Positions 6,791 to 10,059 of a stretch of DNA of 10,059 bases are shown piece after piece. Where the stretch lies: positions 1 to 10,059 of the forward strand of contig JBPOHE010000137.1 in the NCBI GenBank assembly GCA_052035915.1. The letters run 5' to 3'. Origin of the DNA: JBPOHE01 sp052035915. GTDB lineage: Bacteria; Pseudomonadota; Gammaproteobacteria; Chromatiales; Chromatiaceae. Numbering within the stretch: position 1 is the first letter of the stretch; each line of letters begins with the position of its first letter. The position numbers were made by a program, and so were the translations under genes. The notes below the pieces were generated by a model. The model was not told the DNA's origin. It did not search any database and saw only the letters and a list, made by a program, of their open reading frames with translations.

Positions 6791-6883
6791 GTCCGTCTAT
6801 GGCTATCAGGGGCGAAGCCGATGGGTGTAGCGGCGCCAAGCGAACAGCCAGCGCTTTTTCGGTAATCGCCCGAGTTGAATAAG

Positions 6884-6899
6884 CCGCCCGGGCCGGCGG
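6884..6899 (-). terminator. Weak terminator-like hairpin after the minus-strand membrane gene
   Basis: Read on the minus strand, a CCGCC/GGCGG stem with a six-base loop lies a few bases after the TAA stop and is followed by CTTATTC. The stem is short and the T-tract interrupted, so this is only a candidate. Confidence 0.3.
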
Positions 6900-6904
6900 G
6901 GATG

Positions 6905-8551
6905 TTATTTGACCACCGTTTTCTGGGAACCGGACTCGGCGTAGAGGGGACCCAGCGTCCTCAGTTTGCGCATGTCGATGACGAGATCGAACTTTTCTCC
7001 TTTGGGCGGGGGTTCCAGCCCGACCCGCATCTCGAAGCGACGATGCTGGGAGGAGAGTTTCGGGAAATGCTCGCGGAGTATGTGCTTGAGCATCTCCTGG
7101 GAGATCCATTCGGCCCCGCTGGTCGATAAGGAGCCGAATTCGTCGTTGTAGCTGATCTCGGTCGGGTTATCCTCCGGATCCAGTTGCATGAAATAGATCT
7201 TGAGGGTCTTCTGGCGTGGCTTGAGAGGATCGGCCGCCTGCCTGATGGTCTCGAGTTCCTGGCTTTGGGGAAGGGCGATAAGACTATAGGCATGGATCTG
7301 GGCGGTATGAACCGCCAGCGCGAGGAAAAGCGCGTAGCCGGACCACTCGACCAGCCGACGGCTCCGCCCGGCCAGTGCGCAGAGGTTGCTCCAGGACAGG
7401 GTGAGAAAGATCAGGATGACGGCGGTGAGGGTGAAAATGGTGCGGTAGCTGGCGTAGCGCTCGGCGGCCACCAGATTGACGCTGTAGGCGGCGATGGGCA
7501 GGAGCGCCAGCAGCACCAACCAGAAAAGGCCGGAACCTGGGTGCGGCTTCCGCCATTCCAGATGCAGTCCCACCGCCAGGAGCAGGCCGGTCAGGACCGC
7601 CCCGGCGGTATAGGCCATCCAGGTGGCGCCTTCGTTGTCATTCAACACGAACAGATTGATAGCGTTGAGCAAGGGTTCCTCGAGAAACCACCAGAGCTTG
7701 CCGAGGGGGTCGTGTTCGAAGGCGACCCGGTTTGAGGGATCGAACACATCCCAGAAATAAAGTCCTTTCATGATGAGAAAGGCGGTCGCCAGACTGGCAA
7801 AGGCCAAGCCCAGATGCCTTCCTAGCCAGCGGAGATTGAGGTGCAGCCCCAGTTCGCGCCGGAAGGGCAGGGAAGCGGCGAGGCCGATGACATAAAACAG
7901 GCAATTCGGCTGGTAGGTCAGGGCACTGAACACCATGAGCAGCCAGGCCAGCAACCACCTCAGCCGCCCCGGCGGGCGCTTGGCCGGGGTCATGACCACA
8001 AAGGCGGAAAGCGAAAGGATAGCGGCCACTGTGTAGGGCCAAGCCGTGGCCCAGCCGGCGATTACCTGGGCCGAAGGGACGAGGGATACCATGGCCGAGG
8101 TGAAGGCGGCGGCGGCGAGACCCCAGCCGAGCCGTCGTAACAGGCGGAACAGGAGGATGGCGATCACCCCCAGCCCCAGCGTGCCCGTCAGACGCAACCA
8201 AGCCAGTTCCCGGATCGAGTCGACCTGCTCGAACGAATGTTGCAGCAGCCATCCATACAGGGGGCGGGCGTGAGAAGCGGTAAAGGCGAGGATCTTTCCC
8301 GGCTCTTCATGGGATTCCCGCAGGTTGGCGTAATCGTCGCGGAACCCGTAGTCATGGAAGGTCGTGTCCCAGTAGGTGGCCAGGGGCAGGACCAGGAGCA
8401 GCAGCATGATCAGCCATGGCAGGAGCCGGGAAGGAGAGCGGTCTCCTGATCCGGGGTCGGCTTCTCCCGACTCGCTCGGGTGTCGCCGGTCGGCGGGGAA
8501 GAAACGATAAAACAAAGCTTTGGCTCGCGAGGGGTGGGTCTGGTCGATCAC
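6905..8551 (-). CDS. Polytopic membrane protein, probable GT-C/GtrII-like glycosyltransferase
   Basis: The 548-residue product has a basic cytoplasmic N-terminus, a first transmembrane helix at about 43-61, then a loop with GFRDDY (acidic pair at 72-73) and, further on, ARPLYG (95-100). An acidic pair just after helix 1, followed by an RPL motif, resembles GtrII-type glucosyltransferases and other GT-C enzymes that use a polyprenyl-phosphate sugar donor at the outer face of the membrane. About ten hydrophobic helices follow. The last ~118 residues (from 431) are hydrophilic and probably periplasmic, and I do not recognise this domain. No glycan-synthesis genes are adjacent, so substrate and pathway are unknown. 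The start is a GTG (complement of 8549-8551) without a clear ribosome site, so the true start may lie further in. It converges on the cyclase gene and diverges from the DUF6524-like gene. Confidence 0.7.
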   Translation of the reverse strand: MIDQTHPSRAKALFYRFFPADRRHPSESGEADPGSGDRSPSRLLPWLIMLLLLVLPLATYWDTTFHDYGFRDDYANLRESHEEPGKILAFTASHARPLYGWLLQHSFEQVDSIRELAWLRLTGTLGLGVIAILLFRLLRRLGWGLAAAAFTSAMVSLVPSAQVIAGWATAWPYTVAAILSLSAFVVMTPAKRPPGRLRWLLAWLLMVFSALTYQPNCLFYVIGLAASLPFRRELGLHLNLRWLGRHLGLAFASLATAFLIMKGLYFWDVFDPSNRVAFEHDPLGKLWWFLEEPLLNAINLFVLNDNEGATWMAYTAGAVLTGLLLAVGLHLEWRKPHPGSGLFWLVLLALLPIAAYSVNLVAAERYASYRTIFTLTAVILIFLTLSWSNLCALAGRSRRLVEWSGYALFLALAVHTAQIHAYSLIALPQSQELETIRQAADPLKPRQKTLKIYFMQLDPEDNPTEISYNDEFGSLSTSGAEWISQEMLKHILREHFPKLSSQHRRFEMRVGLEPPPKGEKFDLVIDMRKLRTLGPLYAESGSQKTVVK

Positions 8552-8659
8552 GAGTATGGGTCGTTTTAGGTTGTGTAGGAGGCCGTCAAATGTACCCGAA
8601 AGCCCATTTTTGCGATAGGTGTATCAGTGCCCGTGTCGGTCGATCGCCGGGAAATCAGA

Positions 8660-8688
8660 TTGTGAAACCGCTCCGGCTATTTTAGTAT
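8660..8688 (+). promoter_or_regulatory. Candidate sigma70-type promoter
   Basis: TTGTGA (8660-8665) and TAGTAT (8683-8688) are separated by 17 bp. Each is a partial match to the consensus. It would transcribe the leader ORF and the DUF6524-like gene. Confidence 0.3.
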
Positions 8689-8724
8689 CAAGCCTTGATC
8701 TCGATCACTTGAGAAGAAGTCGAT

Positions 8725-8817
8725 ATGAGGGATTGGGGCTCTTCCTCGGCGGCTTGGCGGAAAGCGGATGCGGCCTGCGAGCGAGGATCAGGACTCCTGA
8801 TCAAGCTGGGAAGCTAG
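8725..8817 (+). CDS. Possible 30-codon leader ORF, in frame with the DUF6524-like gene
   Basis: An ATG with GAGAAGAAG (8711-8719) five bases upstream opens 30 codons, ending in TAG at 8815-8817. The frame then continues without another stop into the DUF6524-like protein. The peptide (starting MRDWGSSSAAWRK) matches nothing I know. It may be a leader peptide, a chance ORF, or the front of a gene interrupted by a nonsense codon. The homologous part of DUF6524 appears to begin after the TAG, which argues against a simple interrupted gene. Confidence 0.25.
   Translation: MRDWGSSSAAWRKADAACERGSGLLIKLGS
8786..8802. promoter_or_regulatory. Perfect 17-bp palindrome upstream of the DUF6524-like gene
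   Basis: GATCAGGA and TCCTGATC are perfect inverted arms around a single C. It ends six bases before a GGGAAG ribosome-site-like motif (8808-8813). It may be an operator, or an mRNA hairpin affecting translation of the next gene. Confidence 0.4.
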
Positions 8818-8868
8818 ATCCTGGCCGCGGTCACCCTATTCAGTCTGCATCGTTTCATCGTCCAGTGG

Positions 8869-9249
8869 GTGACCTGTCTGGCGCTGGTGATGCTGACCTA
8901 CAATCCTTTCGGGCGCTCGTTTTATCACTGGACCCTGGAGTCGCCGGAAGACCTGTTTCTCAAGCTTGTTGTCGGTTTGGGTTTGCTGTTCGTTTATGTA
9001 TTTCTGATGTGGGTTATTTTTAGCTCTGTGGGGCGAAGTGGCTTGCTTGTGGGAGCCTTGTTGTGGCTGTTGACGGTCTATCAGTTGCTCGAATGGCTAC
9101 CCACCGAGACCCCGGTGCTGCGGCAGTTCGTGTCGCTCGCTTGTCTGGCGACCTTGCTGGCGGTGGGGCTGGCCTGGCCAAGTATCACCACCCGACTCTC
9201 CGGCCAGATCCAAAAGCGCTATCTCGTCAAAGACAAGAAGCGTGTCTGA
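8869..9249 (+). CDS. Small four-helix membrane protein, DUF6524-like
   Basis: From the GTG at 8869 the product has 126 residues. The TYNPFGRSFYHW motif, four hydrophobic segments and a C-terminal WPSITTRLSGQ stretch match my recollection of the DUF6524 family of small inner-membrane proteins of unknown function. The frame stays open back to a TAG at 8815. Codons upstream of 8869 (FSLHRFIVQW) look like the expected beginning of the first helix, so the real start probably lies between 8818 and 8845, where only non-standard codons such as CTG at 8821 exist; GGGAAG sits seven bases before that CTG. The GTG at 8869 has no ribosome site. Start is therefore uncertain. It may be co-transcribed with the binding-protein gene 145 bp downstream. 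Confidence 0.7.
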   Translation: MTCLALVMLTYNPFGRSFYHWTLESPEDLFLKLVVGLGLLFVYVFLMWVIFSSVGRSGLLVGALLWLLTVYQLLEWLPTETPVLRQFVSLACLATLLAVGLAWPSITTRLSGQIQKRYLVKDKKRV

Positions 9250-9317
9250 GGCTTGCTGGAGCCGTTTTCCAGAACAGAGGGGCCGCTGTGTTTCAAGCTG
9301 GACTTCGCCCTTCAATC

Positions 9318-9338
9318 CCAGGCGGACCATCGGCCTGG
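9318..9338 (+). other. Small hairpin between the DUF6524-like and PstS-like genes
   Basis: CCAGGC (9318-9323) pairs with GCCTGG (9333-9338) over a nine-base loop. There is no T-run directly after it, so termination is not supported. A second short stem (CTGGA/TCCAG, 9256-9272) lies just after the upstream stop codon. Confidence 0.3.
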
Positions 9339-9381
9339 AAGCTTGTAGGTTATCGTTCAACACTCGATCATCATTTTTTGC

Positions 9382-9386
9382 GGAGG
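9382..9386 (+). promoter_or_regulatory. Ribosome binding site GGAGG for the PstS-like gene
   Basis: GGAGG lies eight bases before a GTG at 9395 and supports that start, which leads straight into a signal peptide. Confidence 0.65.
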
Positions 9387-9394
9387 CCTGATTT

Positions 9395-10059
9395 GTGGAA
9401 CACGTAAAACGCTCCAAAGTGGCTTGGATGGCGGGAGTATGGCTGGCCACCCTGACCGGTCTGGCTGGCCAGGCCGCGGCTACCGGTTCCGCCACCGAGT
9501 CTGTCGGAACCCAACACCTGGGTTCGTTGCGCGCCAACGGACAGGTCATCTATATCATCGGCTCCAAGCTGATGCAGCCCTTCGCCGAAGCGGTGATGGA
9601 GCGTCTGGCCACCAAGGCGGGATTGCCGCCGGCGATTATGGCCAATGAGGGTTCGGCCCGGGGTATCGAGGTCTTTTGCGAGGGGCTTGGATTACAATAT
9701 CCGGATGTGGTGGCCGTATCCCGCCGCATCCGGGGGAATGAACTCGATCTTTGTCAAAGCAATGGGATCACCGACATCCTGGAGATCCAGGTGGGATATG
9801 AGGCGACGGCCGTCATTTCCCGCGCCGACGACCAGACCTATCCCCTGACCTTGAACGCGCTTTACCTGGCTATCGCCAGAGAGTTACCGGAAGGTTTCGA
9901 TTTCAATCTGAACCGCTATGGCCGCTGGAGCCAGGTCGATTCCCGTCTGCCGGATACCGAGATCCGTTTCGTTATCCCGTCCCCGGCCTTGGGTGGACGG
10001 GCTTTTCTCGAGGATCAGATGTTGCAACGGGCCTGCCGGAGCATTTTCGAGATCAAATC
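9395..10059 (+). CDS. Secreted PstS-like solute-binding protein (3' end outside window)
   Basis: The first 221 residues are visible and the frame is open at the window edge. A signal peptide (about residues 1-29, ending near GQAAA) is followed by a fold typical of phosphate-type periplasmic binding proteins: VIYIIGSKLMQPFAEAV (51-67), GIEVFCEGLG (90-99), YPDVVAVSRRIR (102-113), and NGITDILEIQVGYE (123-136). Cysteines at 95 and 120 are placed as in PstS relatives with FC and LC motifs and could form a disulfide. The usual phosphate loops are altered: GSST reads GSKL, the TGTGGG-type loop reads NEGSARG (84-90), and the SGTR-type loop reads LGGR (199-202). It probably binds a different ligand, or works as a non-transport relative. 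No pst transporter genes are visible. Known as a family match; ligand change is inference. Confidence 0.8.
   Translation, partial: MEHVKRSKVAWMAGVWLATLTGLAGQAAATGSATESVGTQHLGSLRANGQVIYIIGSKLMQPFAEAVMERLATKAGLPPAIMANEGSARGIEVFCEGLGLQYPDVVAVSRRIRGNELDLCQSNGITDILEIQVGYEATAVISRADDQTYPLTLNALYLAIARELPEGFDFNLNRYGRWSQVDSRLPDTEIRFVIPSPALGGRAFLEDQMLQRACRSIFEIK

Larger units (their letters stand above)
6474..6904. other. 430-bp convergent intergenic region, no credible gene
   Basis: Open frames here lack a ribosome site and coding character. The region lies between two converging genes. It contains a short direct repeat (6527-6542 and 6574-6589), an inverted repeat of CGTCGAA/TTCGACG (6552-6581), a long imperfect palindrome (6698-6764), a GC hairpin (6765-6790) and a weak terminator for the minus-strand gene (6884-6899). 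Confidence 0.5.
8552..8868. other. Divergent intergenic region with promoter-like and palindromic signals
   Basis: This separates the minus-strand membrane gene from the DUF6524-like gene. It holds a possible plus-strand promoter (8660-8688), small GATC-containing palindromes near 8687-8708, a possible 30-codon leader ORF (8725-8817) and a 17-bp palindrome (8786-8802). No RNA gene was recognised. Confidence 0.4.

Noticed and set aside
6478..6882. Plus-strand open frames in the convergent gap
   Set aside because: No ribosome site, no recognisable protein, and they run across several hairpins and a palindrome.
8619..9023. 134-codon plus-strand frame overlapping the DUF6524-like gene
   Set aside because: It is in another frame than the hydrophobic, family-like protein and has no coding signature of its own.

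Overview
The window is GC-rich, densely coded bacterial DNA with GTG as well as ATG starts. Gene families (CHASE2 adenylate cyclase, FecR-domain protein, DUF6524-like membrane protein, PstS-like binding protein) suggest a proteobacterium, perhaps a gammaproteobacterium of the purple-sulfur-bacterial type. That placement is inference: there is no rRNA or other marker gene here. No tRNA, rRNA or CRISPR array was seen.

Layout. Positions 1-127 look like the right end of an IS21-type insertion sequence (strong hairpin plus two terminal subrepeats). A large gene (413-3271, +) follows. It encodes a membrane-anchored STAND-type P-loop NTPase whose C-terminal third carries six near-identical ~39-residue HEAT-like repeats. 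It is bracketed by two copies, in inverted orientation, of an ~110-bp repeat (167-274 and 3578-3690). The 600-bp gap after it also holds a 59-nt AT-rich island. Next comes a two-gene unit on the + strand: a secreted FecR-domain protein (3872-4489), overlapped by a CHASE2-TM-class III adenylate cyclase (4434-6473). A 430-bp gap with a long imperfect palindrome separates this unit from a convergent gene (6905-8551, -) for a polytopic membrane protein resembling GT-C/GtrII-type glycosyltransferases. Divergent from that is a small four-helix DUF6524-like membrane protein (8869-9249, +) whose start is problematic. The window ends inside a secreted PstS-like solute-binding protein (9395 onward, +).

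How the genes may work together. FecR and cyclase probably form one periplasm-to-cytoplasm signalling unit making cAMP, although the cyclase has His where the catalytic transition-state Arg is expected. The STAND gene, beside an IS end and between inverted repeats, is the most accessory-looking part. Its architecture (membrane segments, P-loop switch, solenoid sensor) fits a conflict or signalling sensor, but no effector enzyme or phage link is visible. The last two + strand genes may be co-transcribed; no functional link is evident.

Most interesting items: the inverted repeat pair around the STAND gene, the recently expanded repeat array in that gene, the Arg-to-His change in the cyclase, the rewritten ligand loops in the PstS-like protein, and the apparent lack of a normal start for the DUF6524-like gene.
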